The position numbers were made by a program, and so were the translations under genes. This document shows positions 28,440-36,245 of a DNA stretch of 64,000 nucleotides, in pieces. Where the stretch lies: the NCBI RefSeq assembly GCF_006516965.1, contig NZ_VHLH01000008.1:86961-150960 (forward strand), read 5' to 3'. The notes below the pieces were generated by a model. That model was not told the origin of the DNA, did no database searches, and saw only the letters and a list, made by a program, of their open reading frames with translations. The stretch's first letter is position 1; the number at the start of each line of letters is the position of its first letter. The stretch comes from Pararhizobium mangrovi (GTDB lineage Bacteria > Pseudomonadota > Alphaproteobacteria > Rhizobiales > Rhizobiaceae).

Positions 28440-28775
28440 ATGAGGCTGATCATCGCTTGTATGCTGAGCGTCGCGCTCGTTGGACCGAGTGCGGCAGCAG
28501 CGAACATTACCGGCCTGTGGAAATCCGAACGCGGCGTGCTCGCCCGCGTCGCGGAATGCGGCGACGCGTTCTGCGTGACGATCGTCAGCGGCAAGTTCCA
28601 TGGTCGGACCATCGGCCGATTCGACGGCGACAACGGCAGCTACGAGGGCCGAATCACCGATCCGAACACCGACCGCCACTATGCCGGCTCCGCCCGCGTG
28701 GAAGGAACGTCGATGATCGTTCGCGGATGCGCGCTCAAGGTGTTCTGCAAGTCGCAGGTCTGGACCAAGCAGTAG
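28440..28775 (+). CDS. DUF2147 domain-containing secreted protein
   Basis: A protein of 111 residues from ATG 28440. A signal peptide is visible (residues 1-20, AAA cleavage region). The mature part begins ANITGLWKSERGVLARV and ends ALKVFCKSQVWTKQ, which is the DUF2147 pattern. It has four cysteines. A longer frame from 28239 has no family sequence. Function is unknown; family members are periplasmic or outer-membrane associated. The tail of the coding sequence is followed 97 bases later by the MFS gene. Confidence 0.7.
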   Translation: MRLIIACMLSVALVGPSAAAANITGLWKSERGVLARVAECGDAFCVTIVSGKFHGRTIGRFDGDNGSYEGRITDPNTDRHYAGSARVEGTSMIVRGCALKVFCKSQVWTKQ

Positions 28776-28872
28776 CGCGCCCCATCGTTCGGCGCGGTTT
28801 CATCGCTCGGTGGCCGGGACGTGGGCCGCCGACGGCAGTTCTGCGTCCCACGTCCTGGGAAACCGCACGAAG

Positions 28873-30285
28873 ATGAGCCGATCCGTCTCCTCGCACCGGT
28901 CGTTCGGCGGCCCGTTCGGCGCTTCGCCGGGCTTCGGGGTTCTGGCTGCAAGCGTGCTCGGCTCGGCCATGACCTTCATGGACGGCTCGATCGTCAATGT
29001 CGCGCTTCCGGCGATCGGTGCGGATCTTTCCGCGGATGTCGCGGCACTGCAGTGGATTGTCACCGGCTACATGCTGGCGCTCGCCAGCCTCATGCTGATC
29101 GGCGGTGCGCTCGGCGACCGGTGGGGCAGCGGTCGCGCCTTCGTCGCCGGCGTCTGCGGTTTCGCTGCCGCTTCCGCACTCTGCGCGCTCGCACCAAGCG
29201 CCGTCACGCTCGTTGCCGCGCGGATCGTTCAGGGCATTGCCGCCGCGCTGCTCGTGCCGTCGAGCCTTGCCATCATCGCCGCGACCTTCAAGGGGGCCGC
29301 ACGCGGACGTGCGATCGGCACGTGGGCGGCGGCAAGCGCGGTCGGCACCGCCATCGGCCCGGTCGTCGGCGGCTGGCTCGTCGACACGGCGAACTGGCGC
29401 GCTGTCTTCGCGATCAACCTGCCGCTCGCCATCGCCGCGCTCTTCTTCGCGCGCGGCTTTCCGCCCCTGCCGCGCACGCCCGGCGGCCGGCTCGACTGGC
29501 CCGGCGCGGTCACGGGCATGGCCGCGCTCGGCCTCCTCAATTTCGGCCTGATCGCGATCGGCGACGGGCGGTATGCCGTCGGGGCCGCGGCGATCGTGGC
29601 AGCGTTCTTCGCCGGCGCGGGGTTCCTGCGATGCGAGCATCGCGCGGCGAACCCGATGATCCCGCTCGACCTCTTCGCCGAACCGGGCTTTGCCGCGATC
29701 AACCTCCTGACGGTGCTGCTGTATGCCGGGCTTTCGGCCTGCTTCGTCGTGCTGCCGCTCTCGCTCATCGCCGGCCACGGCTACGATGCCGTCGTGACCG
29801 GAACGGCCTTCGTGCCGTTTTCGGTGCTGATGGGCGGCTTCTCGCGGTTTTCGGGCGGGCTCGCCGCGCGCACTGGGCCGCGCCTGCCGCTCGTCCTCGG
29901 GCCTGCAACGGCGGCGGCCGGCTTCCTGCTGCTTGCCTTCAGCGTTGCCGGTGGTGCCTACTGGCTCGATTATTTCCCCGGCATCGTCGCCGTCGGCATC
30001 GGCATGACGATCACCGTTCCCGTGCTTACGACCGCCGTTCTCGATGCCGTCGCCGACACGCGCACCGGCACGGCTTCCAGCATCAACAACGTGGCTGCGC
30101 GGGCAGGCGGCCTGGTCGCCATCGCCGCGATCGGGCTCGCCTTCGGCGGTCGGCCCGGTGCGATCGGCGATCCGGACCTGATCATCCTCGCGACGCGCCG
30201 CGTGCTCTTCGCCGCCGCCGCGATCGCCGCGCTTTCCGCGGTGACGGCACTGGCCCTCGCGCCGAGGAGGAACGACGCGGCGTAG
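28873..30285 (+). CDS. MFS transporter, DHA2 (EmrB/QacA-type) family
   Basis: A 470-residue polytopic protein. The first segments (TFMDGSIVNVALPAIGADL then LQWIVTGYMLALASLMLIGGALGDRWG) carry the DHA2 motifs, including the D-rich motif D1 and the motif A loop GDRWG. About 14 hydrophobic segments are present. These are proton-driven drug or metabolite exporters; the substrate is not evident. Start ATG 28873, 97 bases after the DUF2147 stop. It ends before a tRNA gene on the other strand. Confidence 0.82.
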   Translation: MSRSVSSHRSFGGPFGASPGFGVLAASVLGSAMTFMDGSIVNVALPAIGADLSADVAALQWIVTGYMLALASLMLIGGALGDRWGSGRAFVAGVCGFAAASALCALAPSAVTLVAARIVQGIAAALLVPSSLAIIAATFKGAARGRAIGTWAAASAVGTAIGPVVGGWLVDTANWRAVFAINLPLAIAALFFARGFPPLPRTPGGRLDWPGAVTGMAALGLLNFGLIAIGDGRYAVGAAAIVAAFFAGAGFLRCEHRAANPMIPLDLFAEPGFAAINLLTVLLYAGLSACFVVLPLSLIAGHGYDAVVTGTAFVPFSVLMGGFSRFSGGLAARTGPRLPLVLGPATAAAGFLLLAFSVAGGAYWLDYFPGIVAVGIGMTITVPVLTTAVLDAVADTRTGTASSINNVAARAGGLVAIAAIGLAFGGRPGAIGDPDLIILATRRVLFAAAAIAALSAVTALALAPRRNDAA

Positions 30286-30337
30286 CTTCGCACGCGTCTC
30301 GCGATGCTTGGCCTCTGGCGATTTCGGGTGAACCGGA

Positions 30338-30412
30338 TGGTGGGCGTGCCTGGGATTGAACCAGGGACCCCTTCGATGTCAACGAAGTGCTCTCCCGCTG
30401 AGCTACACGCCC
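30338..30412 (-). tRNA. tRNA-Val (GAC)
   Basis: The minus strand reads GGGCGTG (30412-30406) at the acceptor 5' side and CACGCCC at its 3' side. A normal D-stem, an anticodon loop TTGACAT (anticodon GAC) and a T-loop with GGTTCAATCCC are present. CCA is encoded at 30340-30338. The 75-base length and complete cloverleaf make it a clear tRNA for GUC valine codons. Confidence 0.95.
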
Positions 30413-30498
30413 ATCCGACGGCGCGGCTTTAATCACAAAGACATGAAGCCCGTCAAGCGCCGGTCGACCGAATTCGACGGCACCGACCTTAAACCGAC

Positions 30499-30858
30499 CT
30501 AAGCGGCCTGGAGAACCTTGTGGACCTCGTTCACGAGATCGCGCAGGTGGAAGGGCTTGGAAAGGATCTTGGCGTCCTTGGGTGCCTGCGAATCGGGGTT
30601 CAGCGCGACGGCTGCGAATCCGGTGATGAACATCACCTTCAGGTCCGGGTCGAGTTCGCTCGCCCGCCGCGCCAGCTCGATGCCGTCCATCTCCGGCATG
30701 ACGATGTCGGTCAGAAGCAGCGAGAAAGGCTGCTCGCGCAACGCATCGTAGGCGCTCGCGCCGTTGTCGTGGGCGGTCACGTCGTATCCGGCGCGTTCGA
30801 GCGCCTTCACCAGGAACCGACGCATGTCCTCGTCGTCTTCGGCAAGAAGGATGTTCAT
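30499..30858 (-). CDS. cpdR: Cell-cycle response regulator CpdR
   Basis: A single-domain receiver protein of 119 residues starting MNILLAEDDEDMRRFLVKAL, with phosphoacceptor Asp51 and the block TDIVMPEMDGIELARRA. The C-terminal half has ITGFAAVALNPD and LSKPFHLRDL, the sequence pattern specific to CpdR. In Caulobacter, unphosphorylated CpdR delivers substrates to the ClpXP protease and controls cell-cycle progression via the CckA-ChpT pathway. The ATG at 30858 is preferred over the longer frame from 30927. Its nearest divergent neighbour is an N-formylglutamate amidohydrolase, a common arrangement in this order. Confidence 0.92.
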   Translation of the reverse strand: MNILLAEDDEDMRRFLVKALERAGYDVTAHDNGASAYDALREQPFSLLLTDIVMPEMDGIELARRASELDPDLKVMFITGFAAVALNPDSQAPKDAKILSKPFHLRDLVNEVHKVLQAA

Positions 30859-31188
30859 GAAACTGCCCCAAGAGCTCCCAAAGCCGCGCTCGGTGCACCT
30901 CTCGCACAGCCGGCGCCTGAGAACCACCTATCCATTCTTGGTCAATACTTCCTTAACGCGGGGTCGCGCAAGCTTTTCGAATGCCGGCGCTGCCGGAGCG
31001 CGTGGCGCCGCGCCGAATGTATCGTGCCCGCAGGACCGTGCGGGCCCGTAGCGAGGCCGAACGGTGCGGTCACGACACGGTTACCACACGGGCCGTTTCG
31101 CAGAAAGCTGTCGGCGCGGCACCGTGCCGGCTTGTCTTGTCGCCCGGCATGCGCAATCTCTGTAAAATCGACGGGCATGGGGTGCGTG
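30859..31188. other. Intergenic region between cpdR and the formylglutamate amidohydrolase gene
   Basis: A 330-base divergent gap. It should hold promoters for both genes, but I see no clear boxes. No convincing coding sequence or RNA structure is visible. Confidence 0.4.
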
Positions 31189-32079
31189 ATGGACGAAATC
31201 GGCGATTTCTTCGGCGTAAAGCCGTTCGAGCTTGCCCGTCCGGCACGCCAGTGCGTGCCTTTCGTCTTCAATTCGCCCCATAGCGGGCGGGTCTATCCTG
31301 CCGGTTTTCTGGAGCAGGCTCGTCTCGATGCGCGCACCATTCGCCGTTCGGAGGACTATTTCGTCGACGAGTTGTTCGCTTCGGTCGTCTCCTGCGGTGC
31401 GCCCCTGCTTTCGGCCAACTTCCCGCGGGCCTATCTCGACGTCAATCGCGAACCCTACGAACTCGACCCGCGCATGTTCGACGGGCGGCTGCCTTCCTTC
31501 GCGAACGTTTCCTCGCTCCGCGTGGCCGGCGGGCTCGGCACCGTCCCGCGCGTCGTTGCCGAAAGCATGGAGATCTATCGCCGGCGGCTGCCGGTCGAGG
31601 AAGCGCTGCGCCGCGTCGAAACGCTCTACCGGCCCTACCACGAGACGCTGCGCGGCCTGGTCCTGGAAAGCCGAACGGCTTTCGGCCATGCGGTGCTCGT
31701 CGATTGTCATTCCATGCCGGCGAGCGTGCGTGCACCGGGCGGAACGGGCCGGCCGGACTTCATCGTCGGCGACCGCTTCGGCACCAGTGCAGCACCTGAA
31801 CTCACACGCACCGCGGTGCTGCTTCTGAAGGGCATGGGGTATGCCGTCACGCAGAACAAACCCTATGCCGGGGGCTTCATCACCGAGCATTACGGCCGGC
31901 CGAACCGCGGGATCCACGCCCTGCAGATCGAGATCAATCGCGGGCTCTACGTCGACGAGGCGACCTTGCGGCGCAAGGCCGGTTTCGCGGCACTCGCCGA
32001 CGATCTCGGCCGGTTCTGCCGCGCACTGACGCAGATCGGCCTCGATGCGCCGGACGCTCCGCCGCTCGCCGCCGAATGA
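31189..32079 (+). CDS. N-formylglutamate amidohydrolase family protein
   Basis: A cytoplasmic hydrolase of 296 residues with FNSPHSGRVYP near the N-terminus, EDYFVDELF, a VNREPYELD block and LVDCHSMP in the middle, all typical of the FGase (HutG-type) family. The family hydrolyses N-formyl-L-glutamate in histidine breakdown, but other hut genes are not nearby, so the real substrate may differ. The ATG at 31189 is used; ATG 31177 in frame adds 4 residues. The divergent neighbour is cpdR. Confidence 0.85.
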   Translation: MDEIGDFFGVKPFELARPARQCVPFVFNSPHSGRVYPAGFLEQARLDARTIRRSEDYFVDELFASVVSCGAPLLSANFPRAYLDVNREPYELDPRMFDGRLPSFANVSSLRVAGGLGTVPRVVAESMEIYRRRLPVEEALRRVETLYRPYHETLRGLVLESRTAFGHAVLVDCHSMPASVRAPGGTGRPDFIVGDRFGTSAAPELTRTAVLLLKGMGYAVTQNKPYAGGFITEHYGRPNRGIHALQIEINRGLYVDEATLRRKAGFAALADDLGRFCRALTQIGLDAPDAPPLAAE

Positions 32080-32102
32080 GCGGCGGACTGCAATCTGCGC
32101 AG

Positions 32103-32179
32103 AAAAAAAACCGCGCCCGAAGGCGCGGCAAGTCTAGGGAGGAAACGCCCAAGGAGGGCCACGCGGCACCAGACCGCGT
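32103..32179 (-). ncRNA. suhB/MmgR-type small RNA
   Basis: The predicted transcript is 77 bases long on the minus strand. It starts with a hairpin (ACGCGG arms at 32179-32174 and 32166-32161). Two unpaired CCTCC-type anti-Shine-Dalgarno segments follow (CCCTCC about 32158-32153 and TTTCCTCCC about 32145-32137). It ends in a strong intrinsic terminator (CCGCGCC, loop TTCG, GGCGCGG and eight T, 32128-32103). This is the layout of the Rhizobiales sRNA family known as suhB (Rfam RF00519) or MmgR, which represses polyhydroxybutyrate-related genes in Sinorhizobium. The family's name comes from its usual position upstream of an inositol-monophosphatase family gene, and hisN lies 157 bases away here on the opposite strand. 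Confidence 0.85.
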
Positions 32180-32185
32180 ACCGTT

Positions 32186-32214
32186 ATCCTGCGTGCGCGC
32201 AGCTTCCCTGTCAA
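32186..32214 (-). promoter_or_regulatory. Promoter of the suhB/MmgR-type sRNA
   Basis: TTGACA (32214-32209) and CAGGAT (32191-32186) are separated by 17 bases and end 6 bases before the predicted first hairpin base at 32179. The -35 box is perfect. Confidence 0.7.
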
Positions 32215-32336
32215 CAGAAAATGCTTACAATTTTTGCATGCTCAAAAATTTGCCAACGGGTGCGCCGATTGTGCATGCGGAGCCTTGAATCGAAGCGTTT
32301 CGATCGTGCGTACATTCATTCGAACGGAGACCGATA

Positions 32337-33110
32337 GTGTCAGCCGACTTCGCTTTTCTCGAAGAACTCGCCGAGGCTGCCGCGCGCGAGACGCTTTCGC
32401 GCTTTCGCCAGCCGATCGACGTCGCGAACAAGGAGACGGGCGGCTTCGATCCGGTCACGGAAGCCGACCGAGCGGCCGAAACGGCAATCCGCGACCTGAT
32501 CGGCGAGCGCTTTCCCGAAGACGGCATTCTCGGCGAGGAACACGGTTCCGCCTCCGCCGACAGCGCGCGCCTGTGGGTCATCGATCCGATCGACGGCACG
32601 CGCGCCTTCATCTCCGGCCTTCCGGTATGGGGCACGCTCGTCGGCCTCTACGAAGACGGTCGTGCCGTGCTCGGCATGATGGACCAGCCCTTTACCGGCG
32701 AGCGGTTTCTCGCTGGCGGGGAGGGTGCGGTGCTGCGCACGGCCTCGGGCGAGCGGCCGCTTGCCGTGCGCGACTGCGAAACGCTTTCCCGCGCGACACT
32801 CTTCACCACTTCGCCGAAACTGCACACGGGGGCGAACGCCGAGCGCTACGAGCGGCTCGAGCAGGTCGTGCGCCTGCCGCGCTATGGCTGCGACTGCTAT
32901 GCCTTCGCGCTGCTTGCCGCCGGCCACGTCGATCTCGTCGTCGAATCGGGGCTGAAGCCTTACGACATCGCCGGTCTCATTCCGCTCGTCGAGCGTGCGG
33001 GCGGCGTGGTGACGACGTGGACCGGCGGACGACCGGAACAGGGCGGTGATATCGTCGCTGCCGGTAGCGCGGCCGTTCACGAGGCGGCTCTCGCCGTGCT
33101 CGGCGACTGA
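32337..33110 (+). CDS. hisN: Histidinol-phosphatase (inositol monophosphatase family)
   Basis: A 257-residue metal-dependent phosphatase. Metal-binding residues are in EEHG and WVIDPIDGTRAFISGLP, and a C-terminal GLKPYDIAGLIPLVERAGG block completes the fold. The GFDPVTEADRAAE segment is typical of the HisN branch, which removes phosphate from histidinol phosphate in histidine synthesis. SuhB proteins are close relatives. The start is GTG 32337 with GGAG 8 bases upstream. It lies opposite the sRNA, which is read in the other direction from the same intergenic region. Confidence 0.85.
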   Translation: MSADFAFLEELAEAAARETLSRFRQPIDVANKETGGFDPVTEADRAAETAIRDLIGERFPEDGILGEEHGSASADSARLWVIDPIDGTRAFISGLPVWGTLVGLYEDGRAVLGMMDQPFTGERFLAGGEGAVLRTASGERPLAVRDCETLSRATLFTTSPKLHTGANAERYERLEQVVRLPRYGCDCYAFALLAAGHVDLVVESGLKPYDIAGLIPLVERAGGVVTTWTGGRPEQGGDIVAAGSAAVHEAALAVLGD

Positions 33111-33150
33111 TTCGTTCGTCCGATCGGCCTGTCGCCGTTTGCAGAGGCCT

Positions 33151-34137
33151 TCAGTCGGCGTCCGTCTCCGCCGCATGGAGCATCGAAGGACGATCCGATG
33201 TCGCCTTGCCGGCGAAGAAGGTCTCGATGGCGGCCAGGGCCTGGGCGCGGTAGAGATCGCGTTCCTGCAGGATTTCGTGCCGGGCACCGTCGATCGCCAT
33301 CAGATGGCCGGCGCGGAAGCGCTCGTCCATCGCTTCGAGCGCGGTTGCCGGCACGATCGTGTCACGCGTGGCGGCGAGCACGAGGGTCGGCACGGAGATG
33401 CGGGTCAGGAACGCCTGCTGGTTCACGGTATCCATCGCGCCCATCGTTTCCGCAAGCCAGCGTACGGTCGGGCGCCCGAGTGCAAGGCCCGAATGCTGCG
33501 TGACGATAGCGCGGTTGCGTTCGAAACGGGCCCGATCGCTGGTCAGCCCGTTGCCTTCGAAAGGAGGGGCGACGGGACGTGTCCCGACCGCCCGGGTGCC
33601 GAACCCGGCAAGGTTGGCAAGTCGCAACAGCGCGGCGAGGCGCCGTGCCGCGGAGCGCCGGCGGGCAAGCGCCACGAATGGCGCGCAAAGCACCATCCGC
33701 TCGATCGTTCCGCCGAGTTCCGGCGCCGCGGCAAGCGCGATGAGGCCGCCGGTGGAATGGCCGATGAGGTAGAGGGGGCGCGGCGCCCACGGTTCGACGA
33801 TGGTTTCGAGAAAACTCCGCAGATCGCCGACGTAATCGGAGAAACGCCGAACGTGGCCTTCGCTGCGGCCATTCACGAGGCGACCCGAATCACCCTGGCC
33901 GCGCCAGTCGAACGTCGCAACGGCAAAACCGAGCGCGTCGAGGTCGCGTACCGTTTCGAAATACTTTTCGATGCATTCGTTGCGGCCGTGAAGCAGGACG
34001 ACGGTGCCGCACGGGTTCTGGCCGCCGTGCGAAAAGAGGGCGTAGCGCAGGCTGGTGCCGTCGACGCCTTCGAAGCGTCCGGCACGCGCGGTCTCCGGAA
34101 TGGGATTTCCGGCGGTGGCGTAGAGCGTCGCGTCCAT
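33151..34137 (-). CDS. Alpha/beta hydrolase (lysophospholipase-like)
   Basis: A soluble hydrolase of 328 residues. The nucleophile elbow GHSTGG gives Ser128, a VVLLHGRNE oxyanion region precedes it and TFDWRGQGDSGR resembles the PldB/monoacylglycerol-lipase group. An Asp (in AATRDTIVPA) and His (in GARHEILQE) complete the triad. The substrate is not known; a lysophospholipid or ester is likely. The gene is monocistronic and convergent with hisN. The stretch upstream of it contains a possible structured RNA (34233-34348). Confidence 0.8.
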   Translation of the reverse strand: MDATLYATAGNPIPETARAGRFEGVDGTSLRYALFSHGGQNPCGTVVLLHGRNECIEKYFETVRDLDALGFAVATFDWRGQGDSGRLVNGRSEGHVRRFSDYVGDLRSFLETIVEPWAPRPLYLIGHSTGGLIALAAAPELGGTIERMVLCAPFVALARRRSAARRLAALLRLANLAGFGTRAVGTRPVAPPFEGNGLTSDRARFERNRAIVTQHSGLALGRPTVRWLAETMGAMDTVNQQAFLTRISVPTLVLAATRDTIVPATALEAMDERFRAGHLMAIDGARHEILQERDLYRAQALAAIETFFAGKATSDRPSMLHAAETDAD

Positions 34138-34232
34138 GGTCGTCCGGTCTGCCGTGATCGTCGAGGGAAGAGTGCCTCGATCGTCTTAAGGTTCCGTGGC
34201 GCGCGAATCCACCAACCTGCGAACAAGGAAAT

Positions 34233-34348
34233 GAGGTCGGAAACCTACCCGCCAGCCCCGACGAATGGCAGGTCTCCGACCTCGGCGGCCAGAGAGGAAG
34301 GGACGTTGCACTCCAGCCGATCAGGAAATTGCTTCCCCAATGCTGGCC
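34233..34348. other. Candidate structured RNA or two-hairpin element
   Basis: Two inverted repeats lie side by side in the 503-base gap between the hydrolase and hsp20 genes. Hairpin 1 has GAGGTCGGA (34233-34241) and TCCGACCTC (34275-34283). Hairpin 2 is a rod with GGCCAG (34287-34292) pairing to CTGGCC (34343-34348) and, inside it, GGAAG (34296-34300) pairing to CTTCC (34332-34336). No reading frame or T-tract explains it, and I could not match it to an RNA family. The rest of the gap shows only the hsp20 promoter and leader. Confidence 0.4.
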
Positions 34349-34508
34349 AATCTAGAGGGTGCCGTCTGAACGCGATCCGAACCGACCATTCATAATCTGT
34401 TCATCTGAAAATTCGGCGGATCGTCGCCTTCGCCATGCGCGATGCGGGACCGAAGAGTGCGCGTTTTTGGCGAGCCGAACAAAATATCCGAAAGGGGATT
34501 GACACGGG

Positions 34509-34538
34509 CTTGAACGCTTCGAAACGGCCCACCATCTA
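34509..34538 (+). promoter_or_regulatory. RpoH-type heat-shock promoter of hsp20
   Basis: CTTGAA (34509-34514) and CCATCTA (34532-34538) lie 17 bases apart, matching the rhizobial RpoH pattern CTTGAA-N(14-17)-CCATNT. A TTGACA (34499-34504) overlaps just upstream. The distance to the ATG at 34641 leaves a leader of about 96 bases. Confidence 0.6.
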
Positions 34539-34544
34539 CCGTCT

Positions 34545-34640
34545 TGCAGGCGCCGAAAGGGTCTGCCGACCGCACGACGGGCTCGCCGAGACGGGAGCCT
34601 TCGGTCGATCCAGGAACCAGTCGCTCTTCAGGAGGACATC
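34545..34640 (+). promoter_or_regulatory. Candidate ROSE-type RNA thermometer upstream of hsp20
   Basis: The roughly 96-base leader ends TCGCTCTTCAGGAGGACATC directly before the ATG. The CTC of CGCTCTT can pair with GAG of the AGGAGG Shine-Dalgarno, and upstream segments contain further hairpins (for example around 34550-34612). ROSE elements of Hsp20 genes in rhizobia occupy exactly this position and mask the ribosome-binding site at low temperature. A match to the family model was not run. Confidence 0.5.
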
Positions 34641-35114
34641 ATGCGTCACGTCGACTTTTCCCCCCTTTATCGCTCCACGGTCGGTTTCGATCGTCTCTTC
34701 ACCATGCTCGACAGCCTTGCCCAGCCGGATCAGGCGCAGGGCCAGAGCTATCCGCCCTACAACATCGAACGTACCGGCGAGAACGCCTATCGCATCACGA
34801 TGGCCGTTGCCGGCTTCGGCGAGGACGAGCTTTCGATCGAGGCCCGCGAGCATATCCTGACCGTCACCGCCGAGAAGGCGTACGAGGATGGTAGCGAGCA
34901 GAACGAGATGCTGTATCGCGGCATCGCCAAGCGCGCCTTCGAGCGCCGCTTCCAGCTTGCCGAACACGTCGAGGTCAAGGGCGCTTCGCTGAAGAACGGC
35001 CTTCTGCACATCGATCTCGTCCGCGAGATCCCGGAAGCCATGAAGCCGCGCAAGATCGCCATTTCGGACACGTCCGAGGTCGAGGCGACGCAGATCGAGG
35101 CGCACACCGCCTGA
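34641..35114 (+). CDS. Small heat-shock protein, Hsp20/IbpA family
   Basis: A 157-residue alpha-crystallin-domain chaperone. The N-terminal part (HVDFSPLYRSTVGFDRLFTM) is typical of rhizobial IbpA-type class A proteins. The core runs from YNIERTGENAYRITMAVAGF to GLLHIDLVREIPE. It holds unfolded proteins as ATP-independent oligomers. The predicted RpoH promoter and ROSE-type leader indicate transcriptional and translational heat control. A terminator follows at 35141. Confidence 0.92.
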   Translation: MRHVDFSPLYRSTVGFDRLFTMLDSLAQPDQAQGQSYPPYNIERTGENAYRITMAVAGFGEDELSIEAREHILTVTAEKAYEDGSEQNEMLYRGIAKRAFERRFQLAEHVEVKGASLKNGLLHIDLVREIPEAMKPRKIAISDTSEVEATQIEAHTA

Positions 35115-35140
35115 TTTCGCACGATCGTATGGACATCAAG

Positions 35141-35167
35141 ACGGCGCCCGTTCGGGCGCCGTTTTCG
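35141..35167 (+). terminator. Intrinsic terminator of hsp20
   Basis: ACGGCGCCC (35141-35149), loop GTTC and GGGCGCCGT (35154-35162) form a perfect 9-base-pair stem followed by a short T-run, 27 bases after the hsp20 stop. Confidence 0.8.
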
Positions 35168-35195
35168 TTTGTGCGATGTATAAACCTGAAAGAAT

Positions 35196-36245
35196 CTAGC
35201 CGAGGCTTTCGAGCAGACGATCGACGTCGCCTTCGGAGGAGGCGAAGCTCGTGACCATGCGGGCCATCATTTCGTCCTCGCCGATTTCGCTTCGAACTGC
35301 GCGTGGCGGCATCCAGTCCATGACGACGGCGCCGGCGGTACGAAGGGAATCGACCCTTGCCTTTTCGATGATCGGAAAGAGCTCGTTGGTCTGCGTTTCC
35401 CAGCCGAGGCGGGCATGGTCGCTCGCCGCGATGCCGGCGCGCAACCGGTCGGCCATGGCGTTTGAATGGCGGGCGAGATCGAGCCAGAGGTCGTCCTCGA
35501 AATAGGCGTCGAACTGCGCCGCGACGAACCGGCTCTTGGAAAAGAGCTGCGCCGCCCGCTTGCGGATGAACGGCACGTCGCGCGCCATCTCCGGGTTCAT
35601 GAAGACGAGTGCCTCGGCGCACCAGCAGCCGTTCTTCGTGCCGCCGAAAGAAACGATATCGACCCCGCGCTTCCACGTCATTTCGGCCGGAGAAAGGCCG
35701 AGATGAACGAGCGCGTTGGCAAAGCGCGCACCGTCCATATGCAGCGGCAGGCCGTAGCGCTTGGCGATGCCGGCGATGCGTTCGATATCCTCCGGCGCGT
35801 AGACCGTTCCGACCTCGGTCGGTTGCGTCATCGTGATGGCCATCGGCTGGCCGGTATGCACCACGCCCGGCGCGAAGCGCGCCACTTCGGCCTCCAGGGC
35901 GTCGGTGTCCATCCGGCCCGCCGCACCGTCGATCGGTACGAGGCGCGCGCCGTTGGTGAAGAATTCCGGCGCACCGCATTCGTCCTCGATGACGTGCGCC
36001 TCCGAGTGGCAGAAACTGACGCCGCCGGGCCGATTGACGCTGGCGAGTGCCAGCGAATTGGCGGCCGTTCCGGTGCCGACGAAGAATACGGCGACCTCGC
36101 GTTCGAAGAGGGTGTTGAAGCGCTCCTCGATCTTTCGGTCGAGATCGCTCGTGCCGTAGGCTGCGGCGAAGCCGCCGGCATGGCGGGCAAGCGCCTCGCC
36201 GATCGCGGGATGGGCGCCGGCCCAGTTGTCGGAAGCAAAGATCAT
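35196..36245 (-). CDS. ltaE: Low-specificity L-threonine aldolase
   Basis: A PLP-dependent enzyme of 349 residues that cleaves threonine (and allo-threonine) to glycine and acetaldehyde. It begins MIFASDNWAGAHPAI. The family pattern ADxDG-like MDGARFANA lies at residues 170-178 and the PLP lysine is Lys204 in SFGGTKNGCW. The ATG at 36245 has GAGG 5 bases upstream and is favoured over the frame start at 36512. It is monocistronic, convergent with hsp20. Confidence 0.9.
   Translation of the reverse strand: MIFASDNWAGAHPAIGEALARHAGGFAAAYGTSDLDRKIEERFNTLFEREVAVFFVGTGTAANSLALASVNRPGGVSFCHSEAHVIEDECGAPEFFTNGARLVPIDGAAGRMDTDALEAEVARFAPGVVHTGQPMAITMTQPTEVGTVYAPEDIERIAGIAKRYGLPLHMDGARFANALVHLGLSPAEMTWKRGVDIVSFGGTKNGCWCAEALVFMNPEMARDVPFIRKRAAQLFSKSRFVAAQFDAYFEDDLWLDLARHSNAMADRLRAGIAASDHARLGWETQTNELFPIIEKARVDSLRTAGAVVMDWMPPRAVRSEIGEDEMMARMVTSFASSEGDVDRLLESLG

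Noticed and set aside
30338..30412. tRNA-Val as an attachment site of an integrated element
   Set aside because: Both sides carry ordinary chromosomal genes, no integrase and no repeated tRNA 3' end were found.
34233..34348. Assignment of the two-hairpin element to 6S RNA, RNase P RNA or tmRNA
   Set aside because: No diagnostic core motif of these RNAs was recognised; left unassigned.
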